Below are positions 52,331 to 64,000 of a stretch of DNA of 64,000 nt, piece after piece. How positions within the stretch are numbered: position 1 is the stretch's first letter; each line of letters opens with the position of its first letter. The position numbers and the translations under genes were made by a program. This DNA comes from Thermomonas sp. (GTDB taxonomy: Bacteria > Pseudomonadota > Gammaproteobacteria > Xanthomonadales > Xanthomonadaceae). The stretch spans positions 1 through 64,000 of the forward strand of contig NZ_JAMLIW010000006.1 of assembly GCF_023953935.1 (NCBI RefSeq), written 5' to 3'. Below the pieces are notes generated by a model. It had not been told where the DNA came from. It saw nothing but the letters and a program-made list of their open reading frames with translations, and ran no database searches.

Positions 52331-53299
52331 TCAGCGCTCCGAATGCCCGGTCTCGTCGTACTGGCGCGGCGCCAGCGCCTGCGGGTTGATCAGATCGACG
52401 AAGGCGCGGGCCTGCTTGCTCAGGTATTTGCCCTTGCGCATGACGATGCCGTAGCTGCGCGCCGGGAACCAGTTGGACAGCGAGCGCGTGGCCAGCCGCT
52501 GGTGGTCGGCTTCGGTCAGGCAGATCGCCGTCACAATGCTGATGCCCAATCCCATCGCCACGTATTGCTTGATCACCTCCCAGCCGCCGACTTCCAGCGC
52601 GACGGTATAAGGGACGCGGTTCTGCTGGAACACCAGGTCCACCAGCCGGTAGGTGGTCAGGCGCTTGGGCGGCAGGATCAAACCGTAGGGCGACAGGTCG
52701 TCGAGGCGCAGGTCGCGCTTGCGCGCCAGCGGGTGATCCAGTGGCGTAATCAGCATGGGTTCGAAGCGATACACCGGGGTGTAGCTCAGGTCGGCCGGGA
52801 CGTCGAGCATCGAGCCCACGGCCAGGTCCACGCCATCGCCGCGCAGCAAGTCCAGGCCGCTGGCACCCGTCACGTTGTGCAGGGCCAGACGCACGTCGGG
52901 GTGGGCCTTGCGGAAGGCTTCCACGAACTGCGGCAGCAGGTACAGGATGGTGGAACTGCCGGCGGCGACGTGCAGTTCGCCGGCGTCCAGCCCGCGCACG
53001 CGCTCACGGAAGTTGGCGGCCAGATTGTCCAGCCCTTCCACCAGCGGACGCGCCATGTCGTAGAGCAGCTCACCTTCCCGTGACAGGGTCAGCCGGCGTC
53101 CGCTGCGCTCCAGCAGGCGCACGCCCAATTCGCGTTCCAACGCCTGCAATTGCAGCGAAACGGCGGGTTGGCTGAGGAAAAGCGCCTCGGCGGCACGGGA
53201 AATCGAACCGAGCCGGGCGATCTGGCAAAACGCCCGCAGTGGCTTCAGGCGCGAACCTTTGTAGGCGAATCGCAGCGCAGAAGTGGGGCTGTTGGCCAT
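52331..53299 (-). CDS. LysR-family regulator, CysB-like, divergent from aceB
   Basis: 322 residues. The N-terminal winged helix (about 18-79, LRAFCQIARLGSISRAAEALFLSQPAVSLQLQALEREL) is followed by a periplasmic-binding-like effector domain of the CysB/CbL type (SSTILYLLPQFVEAFRKAHPDVRL). In Xanthomonadales a gene of this class sits beside the glyoxylate operon. The divergent arrangement and the TTGACAAA inverted repeat between it and aceB suggest it regulates aceBA and itself. The effector is unknown. Confidence 0.85.
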   Translation of the reverse strand: MANSPTSALRFAYKGSRLKPLRAFCQIARLGSISRAAEALFLSQPAVSLQLQALERELGVRLLERSGRRLTLSREGELLYDMARPLVEGLDNLAANFRERVRGLDAGELHVAAGSSTILYLLPQFVEAFRKAHPDVRLALHNVTGASGLDLLRGDGVDLAVGSMLDVPADLSYTPVYRFEPMLITPLDHPLARKRDLRLDDLSPYGLILPPKRLTTYRLVDLVFQQNRVPYTVALEVGGWEVIKQYVAMGLGISIVTAICLTEADHQRLATRSLSNWFPARSYGIVMRKGKYLSKQARAFVDLINPQALAPRQYDETGHSER

Positions 53300-53337
53300 T
53301 GATATTGCTTGGATATTTAAGAAATTTATGATTTACA

Positions 53338-53358
53338 TTGACAAATCTGGTTTGTCAA
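53338..53358. promoter_or_regulatory. candidate LysR operator between the regulator and aceB
   Basis: TTGACAAA (53338-53345) and TTTGTCAA (53351-53358) form a perfect 8-base inverted repeat with a 5-base centre. It contains the T-N11-A spacing of LysR boxes. The 109-base gap is much more AT-rich than the surroundings. TTGACA within both arms could serve as -35 elements on each strand; on the minus strand TAAATC follows after 17 bases. Confidence 0.65.
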
Positions 53359-53408
53359 ATACCAAACGGTTGCGGATGGTGAAACCCCCTCACCTGACGG
53401 AGCCACCG

Positions 53409-55028
53409 ATGTCGGCAGTTCTGCAAGATCGCCTCGAATCGGGCGTCGAGATCACCCGGACGCTGCCCGGCCAGGGCGCGATCCTGACCCCGGAGGCGCT
53501 GGCATTGCTGTCCAAGCTGCACCGCCGCTTCGAGCCCGAACGGCAGGCGCGGTTGGCCGCACGCCAGACCCGGCAGGCGGCCTTTGACGCTGGCGCCCTG
53601 CCGGATTTCCGGCCGGATACCGCCACGATCCGCGCCGGTGAATGGACGGTGGCGGCCACCCCGGCCGCGCTGCGCGACCGCCGGGTCGAGATCACCGGGC
53701 CGGTCGATCCGAAGATGGTGATCAACGCGCTCAATTCCGGCGCCAACTGCTTCATGGCCGATTTCGAGGACAGCACCAGCCCGACCTGGGCCAACCTGAT
53801 CGGCGGCCAGTGGGCCTTGCGCGCGGCGGTGCGCGGCACGCTCGCCTTCACCGCCGACAACGGCAAGCACTACACGCTCAAGCCGGAAGCCGAGCAGGCG
53901 GTGCTGCTGGTGCGGCCGCGTGGCTGGCATCTGGATGAAAAACACGTGTTGGTCGATGGTCAGCGGATCTCGGCCGCGCTGTTCGACGCCGCCTTGTTCC
54001 TGCTGCACAACGCGGCGTTGCTGGGCGGCAGGGACCGCGGCCCCTACCTGTACCTGCCCAAGCTGCAGTCGATGGAAGAAGCCGCACTGTGGGAGCAGGC
54101 GCTGGCCTGCATCGAGAGCGAACTCGGCCTGCCGCACGGCCAGGTCAAGGTGACGGTGCTGATCGAAACCCTGCCGGCCGCGTTCGAGATGGACGAGATC
54201 CTGCACGCGCTGAAAGCCCGCATCGTCGGCCTCAACTGTGGGCGCTGGGACTACATTTTTTCCTGCATCAAGACCTTCCGCCGCCACCGCGACCACGTGT
54301 TCCCGGAACGCGGCCAGGTCGGCATGACCCGACCGTTCCTGCGCGCCTATTCCGAACTGTTGATCAAGACCTGCCACCGCCGTGGCGCCCACGCGATGGG
54401 CGGGATGGCCGCGCAAATCCCGATCAGCGGCGATCCGGCGGCCAACGAGGCCGCGCTGGAGAAAGTGCGCGCCGACAAGCTGCGCGAGGTGACTGCGGGC
54501 CACGACGGCACCTGGGTGGCGCACCCGGCGCTGATTCCGCTGGCGCGCGAGGTGTTCGATGCGCGCATGCGCAGCCCGAACCAGAAGCACGTCTTGCGCG
54601 ATGACGTGGAAGTGGATCGCGACGATCTGATCGAACCAGTGGTTGGCACCATCACCCGCGCCGGCTTCGAGAACAATGTCGAGGTCTGCGTGCGCTATCT
54701 GGCCGCATGGCTGGACGGCAATGGCTGCGTGCCGATCCACCATCTGATGGAGGATGCGGCGACCGCCGAGATTGCCCGCGCCCAGCTGTGGCAATGGCTG
54801 CACTACGCGGACGGCGGCGGCGAGCCGCTGGCGCTGGAGGATGGCAGCCCGATCGATTTCGTCCTGCTCGATCGCATCCTGATCGGTTTGCCCAGCCGTT
54901 TGGCCCGGATTCCCGGAATGCCCGGCGCCGACCACGTCGGCGAGGCCATCGGTCTCCTTGATCGCCTGACCCACGCCGACGCGCTGGCTGATTTCCTCAC
55001 CCTTCCCGCGTACGAGCGCATCGACTGA
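53409..55028 (+). CDS. aceB: malate synthase A
   Basis: 539 residues. Condenses glyoxylate and acetyl-CoA to malate, second step of the glyoxylate shunt. Characteristic segments are [37 protein letters not shown]-type text near 115-150, [16 protein letters not shown] with catalytic Arg/Glu region, [15 protein letters not shown], and GKGTWVAHP-like [10 protein letters not shown]. The ATG at 53409 follows a CGGAG site; longer in-frame starts upstream would run through the operator. aceA follows by 55 bases. Confidence 0.95.
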   Translation: MSAVLQDRLESGVEITRTLPGQGAILTPEALALLSKLHRRFEPERQARLAARQTRQAAFDAGALPDFRPDTATIRAGEWTVAATPAALRDRRVEITGPVDPKMVINALNSGANCFMADFEDSTSPTWANLIGGQWALRAAVRGTLAFTADNGKHYTLKPEAEQAVLLVRPRGWHLDEKHVLVDGQRISAALFDAALFLLHNAALLGGRDRGPYLYLPKLQSMEEAALWEQALACIESELGLPHGQVKVTVLIETLPAAFEMDEILHALKARIVGLNCGRWDYIFSCIKTFRRHRDHVFPERGQVGMTRPFLRAYSELLIKTCHRRGAHAMGGMAAQIPISGDPAANEAALEKVRADKLREVTAGHDGTWVAHPALIPLAREVFDARMRSPNQKHVLRDDVEVDRDDLIEPVVGTITRAGFENNVEVCVRYLAAWLDGNGCVPIHHLMEDAATAEIARAQLWQWLHYADGGGEPLALEDGSPIDFVLLDRILIGLPSRLARIPGMPGADHVGEAIGLLDRLTHADALADFLTLPAYERID

Positions 55029-55083
55029 AACCGCACCGATCCACGCTGTCCTGCACCGACCCCACCATCCAACGAGGCCATCC

Positions 55084-56382
<1,299 letters not shown>

Positions 56383-56405
56383 TTCGGCCCAGAGCGGGCG
56401 TTGAC

Positions 56406-56426
56406 GGGCCGGCCAAGCGCCGGCCC
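56406..56426 (+). terminator. GC hairpin downstream of aceA
   Basis: GGGCCGGC and GCCGGCCC are perfect 8-base arms around CAAGC, starting 23 bases after the aceA stop. No T-run follows, so a factor-dependent end or an mRNA stabiliser is as likely as an intrinsic terminator. Confidence 0.5.
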
Positions 56427-56515
56427 GGAGCTTGCGGCGCTGGCGTGCGGCGTGCCGGTGCCGCCGACGGCACGCGGATGCGTTCGTTAGCGCGCCGGCA
56501 TCTGCCGCGAGCGGT

Positions 56516-58808
<2,293 letters not shown>

Positions 58809-58831
58809 GGCCGCGCCGGCGTGACCCGGGT

Positions 58832-59518
58832 TCAGTCGGCAGGTTCGCGCCAGACCCCGAGCAGCGCATGCAGAACCACGACCAGCGCCCAGCTCAGCCA
58901 CAGCGTCCACAGCACGTGCGAGAAGAAGTGCGCGCCGCGCATCTGCTGAACCAGGCCGAAGCCCAGGCACAGCGCGACGGCGCCGAGCCCCGCGCGCCGG
59001 CTGAAGCGGCGATCCTCCGGGTAACGCAGCAAGGCAAAGGCCAACAGCCAGCTGCTGACTGAAACGAAGCCGGCGGGGAAACAGTGCCCGGCCTGGCTCA
59101 CCTGCGTCGAAAACAGCGCCGACACATCGAAATAAGGGGCGTACCCGCCATAGCGATCGACGTCCCACGGGCAGTGCATCGGGGACAGGCGTTTGCCGAT
59201 CTGCACCACGGTGGGGATAACGAAGATGGCGGCGGCGACCAGCCGCCAGCGGCGCGCATCGTTGGCTTTGCGGTGGCGCCAGGCGATCCACAGGCAGGCC
59301 AGGGCGGCGAGGATCAGGACGTTCTTGAAGCCGCTGTGGATCAGGGTCTTGGCCCACCATGCGTTGCGTTGGGGCCACAGCATGCTGCCGAAATCGAAAA
59401 ACGGGTCCGCCAGCAGCAGGTCGAGCCGATTGTCCCTGAACAGGAACAGCAGGGCCAAAGCGCTGGCTGCAAGCAGCAGGCTTTGGCGCAGGTAGAACCG
59501 GGCCCAGAACGTCGGCAT
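58832..59518 (-). CDS. PAP2-family phosphatase, membrane-bound
   Basis: 228 residues with five to six membrane helices. The PAP2 catalytic triad is complete: KRLSPMHCPWD, GHCFPAGFVS and RGAHFFSHVLWT. The protein resembles LpxE/PgpB-like lipid phosphatases; with PhoPQ in the genome a lipid A 1-phosphatase role is a possibility only. Converges with glnK. Confidence 0.83.
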   Translation of the reverse strand: MPTFWARFYLRQSLLLAASALALLFLFRDNRLDLLLADPFFDFGSMLWPQRNAWWAKTLIHSGFKNVLILAALACLWIAWRHRKANDARRWRLVAAAIFVIPTVVQIGKRLSPMHCPWDVDRYGGYAPYFDVSALFSTQVSQAGHCFPAGFVSVSSWLLAFALLRYPEDRRFSRRAGLGAVALCLGFGLVQQMRGAHFFSHVLWTLWLSWALVVVLHALLGVWREPAD

Positions 59519-59598
59519 GCGGGAGGCTTCAGAAAGAAAACTGCGCGATTCTACGCGCGCGCCGTGAACGCCGGAGGGATTGCCGGCAGCATGGCGGT

Positions 59599-61497
59599 TC
59601 AGGATTCCACGCGATTCCGGCCGCGATCCTTGGCGCGATACAGCGCCGCATCGGCGCGGGCCAGCAGAGCCTCGCGGGTGTCGCCCGGTTCGAATTGGGC
59701 GATGCCGATGCTCACGGTGAGGGTCAGAGCCGGGTCGATGTCGGCCAGCGCGTGCGCGCGCGTGGCGTCCAGCAAGCGGGTGGCAGCGACCTGTGCCTGT
59801 TCGCGACTGGTGTCCGGACAGAGAATCAGGAATTCCTCGCCGCCGATGCGACCCAGCCGGTCGTACTCTCGCAGCTGCTGTTTCCAGATTGCGGTGGCCG
59901 CGTGCAGGACGCGATCACCGGCGGCATGCCCGTGGTGGTCGTTGATTGTCTTGAAGTGATCCAGATCGAGCATCAGAATCGACAGCGGTTGCCCGCTGGC
60001 CGCGGCCAGGCCCAATTCGTGGTCCAGCCCGGCTTCGATCGCGCGCCGGCTGGCGATGCCGGTCAGGGAGTCGGTCATCGCCAAGGCGCGCAATGTCCCG
60101 GATTTGCGCCATTGCCGCAGTGCCAGCCAGACCAGCAGGGCCACCAGCAGTGCGCCGAGCAGGAGCGCCAGCCGCTGCCAGTGGCGGATGCTTTGCAGGG
60201 CCTTGACCTGCTGCAGGCGTGAAGCCGCTTCGGCGCGCAGGCGCCGATTCTCGAAATCGCGGCGCCGGATTTCGTATTCGTATTCCAGCAGGCGGTTTTG
60301 CTGGAACCGCATCTTGCCCTGCAAGCTTGACTGCAAGTCGCTGTAGCGCTTGTAGTCGGCCAGCGCCGCGGTGGTCTCTCCCAGCGCTTCCTCGCTGGCG
60401 GATCGGGCGCGGAACAGCGTGGCCAGATAGCGCTCGTTGCCGTCACGCTCGATCAGGGGCTGCGCCACGCGGTAATGGGCAAGCGCCGCTTGATGTTCGC
60501 CCGTGCCGGCCAGCGCCTGTCCGGACAGCAGCGCCAGTACGTCCGCGTTCCAGTGGTCTTCGCGTGTTTGTGCAAAGGACTGGGCTTGGGCAAGCAGGTC
60601 GAATGCGGCGTCGAACTGCTTCTGGTCGATCAGGACGGTGGCCATCGCGATCTGCACGCTGGCGATGCTCGCGTCATCCTGGTGGCTGCGGGCGACCGCG
60701 AGGGCTTCGCGCAATGGCGCCTCGGCCTTGTTCGGGTCGCCGGCCTCGTCGTAGAGATAGCCCAGCTGGATGTTGTAGGTGACCACCCGCTCCCAGTCGC
60801 GCTGTTCTTCCATGCGGTTGATGGCGTGGGTGAAGTAGCGCTCGGCCTGGGCCCAGTCGCCCATGCGGCGGTAAGCCACCGCCGTCAGCATCATCAGTGC
60901 GTCGATTTCATGTTCGATCCCGGCTTCGCGGTAGCTGGCGCGGGCGCGCTGGAAATCCAGCAGGGCCTTGGCCTGCTCGCCCATGTCCGACAACAGCGAC
61001 CCCCGCAGGGACAGCGCTTCGGCGAACAACTGGCGTTCTTCCGAATTTTGCAGCAGCGCCACCATGCGCCCGGCTTCCTCCAGCGCCTGTTTTCCGCCTT
61101 TCAGGACAGAAAGGAAATCGACCCGGCAGAAGATCGCGCGGCCCTGCGAGGCGATGTCCCCGGCCGCTTGCGCACGCGCCAGCGCGTCCGTGGCGTAGGC
61201 CAGTCCTTTGGCTGAATCCTTCCAGCGCTCGCTGCTGCAGTAGACCGAGCGGAACTGGACATCGCGCGCCTTGTCACCGGGGGGCAGCAGGACCCGCAGG
61301 CGTTCGAGGTTGGCGTCGTAATCGACGAAGCTGGAATCCATCGACGACGGGCCCACGACCCGTTCGAACACGGCATCGAAGCGGGCAGCGCGATCTGCGC
61401 CGGTTGCGGGTGCCACCTGCTGCGCGCCCGTTGCCAAGGCGATGGACGCCAGCAACAGCGACAACAGGCAGCGCAACAGGGCAAGGCGTCGCTTCAT
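59599..61497 (-). CDS. TPR-containing diguanylate cyclase
   Basis: 632 residues. A signal peptide (MKRRLALLRCLLSLLLASIALATGA) leads to a periplasmic array of TPR-like helices (about 80-400). A coiled coil, one membrane helix (about 437-458) and a cytoplasmic GGDEF domain follow. The active site is GGEEF (552-556) and the inhibitory I-site REYD lies five residues upstream, so it should make c-di-GMP with product inhibition. The periplasmic TPR region probably senses a peptide or protein. An ATG at 61503 is an alternative start. Confidence 0.9.
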   Translation of the reverse strand: MKRRLALLRCLLSLLLASIALATGAQQVAPATGADRAARFDAVFERVVGPSSMDSSFVDYDANLERLRVLLPPGDKARDVQFRSVYCSSERWKDSAKGLAYATDALARAQAAGDIASQGRAIFCRVDFLSVLKGGKQALEEAGRMVALLQNSEERQLFAEALSLRGSLLSDMGEQAKALLDFQRARASYREAGIEHEIDALMMLTAVAYRRMGDWAQAERYFTHAINRMEEQRDWERVVTYNIQLGYLYDEAGDPNKAEAPLREALAVARSHQDDASIASVQIAMATVLIDQKQFDAAFDLLAQAQSFAQTREDHWNADVLALLSGQALAGTGEHQAALAHYRVAQPLIERDGNERYLATLFRARSASEEALGETTAALADYKRYSDLQSSLQGKMRFQQNRLLEYEYEIRRRDFENRRLRAEAASRLQQVKALQSIRHWQRLALLLGALLVALLVWLALRQWRKSGTLRALAMTDSLTGIASRRAIEAGLDHELGLAAASGQPLSILMLDLDHFKTINDHHGHAAGDRVLHAATAIWKQQLREYDRLGRIGGEEFLILCPDTSREQAQVAATRLLDATRAHALADIDPALTLTVSIGIAQFEPGDTREALLARADAALYRAKDRGRNRVES

Positions 61498-61620
61498 GGG
61501 CATCCCGGAACCAGCCAACCGTGGACCATAACGGCAACCCGACTCGGCTTCCGTGCGCAAGTTCCAACTTCAGACAGTCCGAACCGTCCAGCATTGCTTT
61601 CAGCAGGGTAGCGCGCCTGT

Positions 61621-62475
61621 TCAGCCCGCCAACGCCCGGGCGACGAACGGCGGCAGCGCCTGCGCTGCCTTGTGCACGTCAGCGGAGTAATAGCGCGTGT
61701 CGAAGCGTTTGGCGCGTGCGGCGTCTTCGCGAAAGCCGAAATCGGCGGTCGCGGCTTTCTGCGCGAGGGTGCAGCTCCACCAGCCGGTGGGGTAGCAGGG
61801 CTGCGGGAACGGCAGGGTCTGGAAACTGTGGAAGCCGGCCTTGCCCATCTCCGCACGCATCGCCTTGATCAGGTCGAGCAGCGCCAGCGGCGATTCACTT
61901 TGCTGCACGAGGATGCCGTCGGCCTTCAGCGCGCGGTGGCAGCTCTCGTAAAACGCCTGGTTGAACAGGCCTTCGGCCGGGCCGACCGGATCGGTGGAAT
62001 CAACGATCACGATGTCCACGCTGTTCGGCGCGCAGTGGGCCATCCAGGCAATCCCGTCGTCGAACAGCAGTTCGGCGCGCGGATCGTGATTGGATTCGCA
62101 GAGTTCGGGGAAGTGTTTCTCCGCCATCCGCGTCACCTGTTCGTCGATGTCGCACTGGATGGCCTGCTCCACGCCCGGATGCCGCAGCACTTCGCGCAGG
62201 GTGCCGCAATCGCCGCCGCCGATGATCACCACGCGCCTGGGGTCGGCGTGGGTGAACAGCGCCGGGTGCGCCATCATCTCGTGGTAGAAGAAATTGTCGC
62301 GGGTGGTGAGCATCATCGCGCCGTCGATCAGCATCAGGTTGCCCCAGTCGGTCGATTCGAAGATCTCGATCTTCTGAAACGGCGACTGCACCTCGTCCAG
62401 CTTGCGGGTCACGCGAAAGCCGATTGACGAGCCGGTGTGCTCGAAGTTCTCATGCAGCCAGATGGCCTCGCTCAT
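61621..62475 (-). CDS. speE: spermidine synthase
   Basis: 284 residues. Transfers aminopropyl from decarboxylated SAM to putrescine. Motifs seen are GAMMLTTRDNFFYHEMMAHPALF, VVIIGGGDCGTLREVLRH, CDIDEQVTRMAEKHFP, catalytic VDSTDPVGPAEGLF and LVQQSESPL. Divergent from patB. The start of speA lies 1.4 kb away; arginine decarboxylase with speE is a conserved Xanthomonadales arrangement. Confidence 0.95.
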   Translation of the reverse strand: MSEAIWLHENFEHTGSSIGFRVTRKLDEVQSPFQKIEIFESTDWGNLMLIDGAMMLTTRDNFFYHEMMAHPALFTHADPRRVVIIGGGDCGTLREVLRHPGVEQAIQCDIDEQVTRMAEKHFPELCESNHDPRAELLFDDGIAWMAHCAPNSVDIVIVDSTDPVGPAEGLFNQAFYESCHRALKADGILVQQSESPLALLDLIKAMRAEMGKAGFHSFQTLPFPQPCYPTGWWSCTLAQKAATADFGFREDAARAKRFDTRYYSADVHKAAQALPPFVARALAG

Positions 62476-62627
62476 GGCGGAATTGTCCTCTGCGATACAG
62501 GCGCGGATTGTATCGAGGATTGGTCAGGGGTTGACCGGGACCCGGACCGGTGCCCCGGTTATTCTTGGACTGGACCGTGTCCGAACGGCGCTGGCGCAGC
62601 CGCTTTCCCGAACTTGCAAAGGAGTCA

Positions 62628-63797
62628 GTGACATTGGAGACGACCGAGTTTGACGCGATCACCGCCGCCGAGCTGCAAGCAGCCGGCAGCCGCAAATGGA
62701 CGGCTTTCCCCGGCTGCATCGGCGCCTTCATCGCGGAAATGGATTTCGGCATCGCGCCGCCGATCCAGCAGGCGCTTGCGCAGGCGATGCACGATGGACT
62801 GACCGGCTATCTCACCCCCAGGCTGTTGCAGGACCTGGGCGAAGCCTGCGCGCAATGGCAGCAGACCCACCATGCGTGGACGGTGGCGCCCGCTGACGTC
62901 AAGGTGATGCCCGATGTCTTGAGTGCCCTGGAAGTGGTGCTGCGGCATTTTCTGCCGATCGGCACGCCGGTGGTGGTGCCGGTGCCCTGCTACATGCCGT
63001 TCATCCCCATCCTGAATTGGGTGGGCAACCCGGTGATCCAGCTGCCGATGCTGCGCACGCCGGACGGCTGGCAGATGGACGAGGCGGGGCTGGAGGCCGC
63101 CTTTGCCGGCGGGGCCGGGATGCTGTTGTTGTGCAATCCGCACAACCCCATCGGCAAGGTGTATCGCCGTGACGAATTGGAGCGCATCAGCGCGATTGCG
63201 GGCCGCCATCGCGCCCGGGTGTTTGCGGATGAAATCCACGCTCCGCTGGTATTTTCCGGCCAGCAGCACGTGCCCTATGCCGCCATCAACGAAGCCGCTG
63301 CGCAGCAGGCCATCACGGCGGTGTCGGCCTCGAAAATGTGGAACTTGGCCGGGCTGAAGTGCGCGCAATTGATCCTGAGTCGCGATCAAGATCGTGCGCT
63401 GTGGCGGAAGATCGGCCATCACGTCAACGACGCCACTTCGACTTTTGGCGTGATTGCGCACACTGCGGCCTGGGCGCAGGGCGAGCCGTGGCGAGCGCAG
63501 GTGTTGACATACCTGCAAGGCAATCGCGATGTGCTGGCGCAGCGTTTGGCACGGCAACTGCCTCAGATCGCCCATATTCCCGCTCAGGGCACCTATCTGG
63601 CGTGGCTGGATTGCCGCGCGTTGGCACTGACACCCACGCCGCAGGCGTTTTTCCGGCAACAGGCCAAGGTGGCGTTGACCGACGGCGGTGAGTGCGGTGA
63701 CGGCGGACAGGGCCATGTCCGCTTCAATTTCGCCCTGCCGCGCCCGCTGCTGGAGCAGGCCGTGGCGCAGATGGCGGACGCGGTGGCGGCGCGCTAG
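62628..63797 (+). CDS. patB: MalY/PatB-type PLP-dependent C-S lyase (cystathionine beta-lyase)
   Basis: 389 residues. Fold-type I aminotransferase family with the PLP lysine K236 in SASKMWNLAGLKCA. AEMDFGIAPPI and GYLTP at the start, LLCNPHNPIGKVY and FADEIHAPLVF are MalY/PatB signatures. It should cleave cystathionine or related thioethers. The start is uncertain: GTG at 62628 and TTG at 62634 follow an AAAGGAG site, and TTG has the better spacing. It lies between the divergent speE and speA. Confidence 0.87.
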   Translation: MTLETTEFDAITAAELQAAGSRKWTAFPGCIGAFIAEMDFGIAPPIQQALAQAMHDGLTGYLTPRLLQDLGEACAQWQQTHHAWTVAPADVKVMPDVLSALEVVLRHFLPIGTPVVVPVPCYMPFIPILNWVGNPVIQLPMLRTPDGWQMDEAGLEAAFAGGAGMLLLCNPHNPIGKVYRRDELERISAIAGRHRARVFADEIHAPLVFSGQQHVPYAAINEAAAQQAITAVSASKMWNLAGLKCAQLILSRDQDRALWRKIGHHVNDATSTFGVIAHTAAWAQGEPWRAQVLTYLQGNRDVLAQRLARQLPQIAHIPAQGTYLAWLDCRALALTPTPQAFFRQQAKVALTDGGECGDGGQGHVRFNFALPRPLLEQAVAQMADAVAAR

Positions 63798-63869
63798 CGA
63801 CGCCGGCAGGCAAGGCGGGCGCGTGCGGCCTACAATGCGCGTCCTTCCTGTTCTACCGGTGGCCTTGCA

Positions 63870-64000
63870 ATGAGTCAGTGGACGCTGGACCTCGCCCGCA
63901 AGACGTATTCCATCCCGCACTGGGCGGATGGATATTTCGATATCGGCACGGGTGGGCGCATGCGCGTGCGCCCGTGCGGCGCGGGCGGGCCGGATTTCGC
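63870..64000 (+). CDS. speA: biosynthetic arginine decarboxylase, 5' end only
   Basis: 43 codons before the window ends. The start MSQWTLDLARKTYSIPHWAD followed by GYFDIGTGGRMRVRP matches the N-terminus of SpeA, which makes agmatine from arginine for polyamine synthesis. A TACAAT -10-like element lies at 63831-63836. The call is based on the N-terminus and on speE nearby. Confidence 0.85.
   Translation, partial: MSQWTLDLARKTYSIPHWADGYFDIGTGGRMRVRPCGAGGPDF

Overview
This is a high-GC chromosomal window from a gammaproteobacterium of the Xanthomonadales, most like a Lysobacter, Luteimonas or Stenotrophomonas relative. The evidence is the gene content and order: an Ax21-type outer-membrane protein, the rhodanese-secB-gpsA block, comM-ubiK-glnK, a CysB-like regulator divergent from aceB-aceA, GTG starts with 4-base stop/start overlaps, and a tRNA-Thr of gammaproteobacterial type. 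No rRNA, CRISPR array, complete prophage or intact insertion sequence is visible. Genus is inference.

Region by region: 1-1429 is the decayed end of an integrated conjugative element inserted at the 5' end of dusA. It holds a partial entry-exclusion-like lipoprotein, a truncated virB5 and a broken tyrosine-integrase gene joined to it. 1430-11885 holds dusA, an arginine-deiminase-superfamily hydrolase, a PepSY protein with a PhoPQ-type two-component system, mtfA, a fatty-acid-kinase-like fusion protein, and the coupled genes plsY-birA-coaX. 11929-25296 holds a SPOR protein, tRNA-Thr, arginase, an SPFH/NAD-kinase-like pair, a porin, hemF, an EamA transporter, hemD, small envelope proteins, secB, gpsA, Ax21 and trmL. 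25307-35924 holds an SDR enzyme, a large M16 protease and a six-gene coupled membrane/AAA+ operon (RDD, SpoIIM-like, DUF4129, DUF4350, MoxR, DUF58). 35951-43854 holds aroE, hemB, a DPP-IV-like peptidase, a CPBP protease, secreted proteins and a GST. 44046-48483 is a three-gene coupled operon (PlsC-type acyltransferase, PAP2 enzyme, rifampin-phosphotransferase-like ATP-grasp/His-domain protein). 48521-64000 holds uvrD, trpC, a HAD phosphatase, the glyoxylate-shunt genes with their LysR regulator, comM, ubiK, glnK, a PAP2 phosphatase, a TPR-GGDEF cyclase, speE, patB and the start of speA.

Most of the window is core metabolism: heme (hemB, hemD, hemF), phospholipid precursors (gpsA, plsY, acyl-phosphate chemistry), cofactors (birA, coaX), polyamines and arginine (rocF, speA, speE), and acetate use (aceBA).

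The most unusual signal is a set of palindromic elements of different families. Two are inserted in frame inside protein-coding genes without breaking them: about 71 codons of PFVVSLSNHER-type repeat in dusA, and a perfect 27-bp inverted repeat in the SDR gene. Another 29-bp palindrome is present in two intergenic copies about 24 kb apart. Together with the integrase-virB5 chimera and the uncharacterised PlsC-PAP2-RPH-like operon, these are the parts most worth following up.
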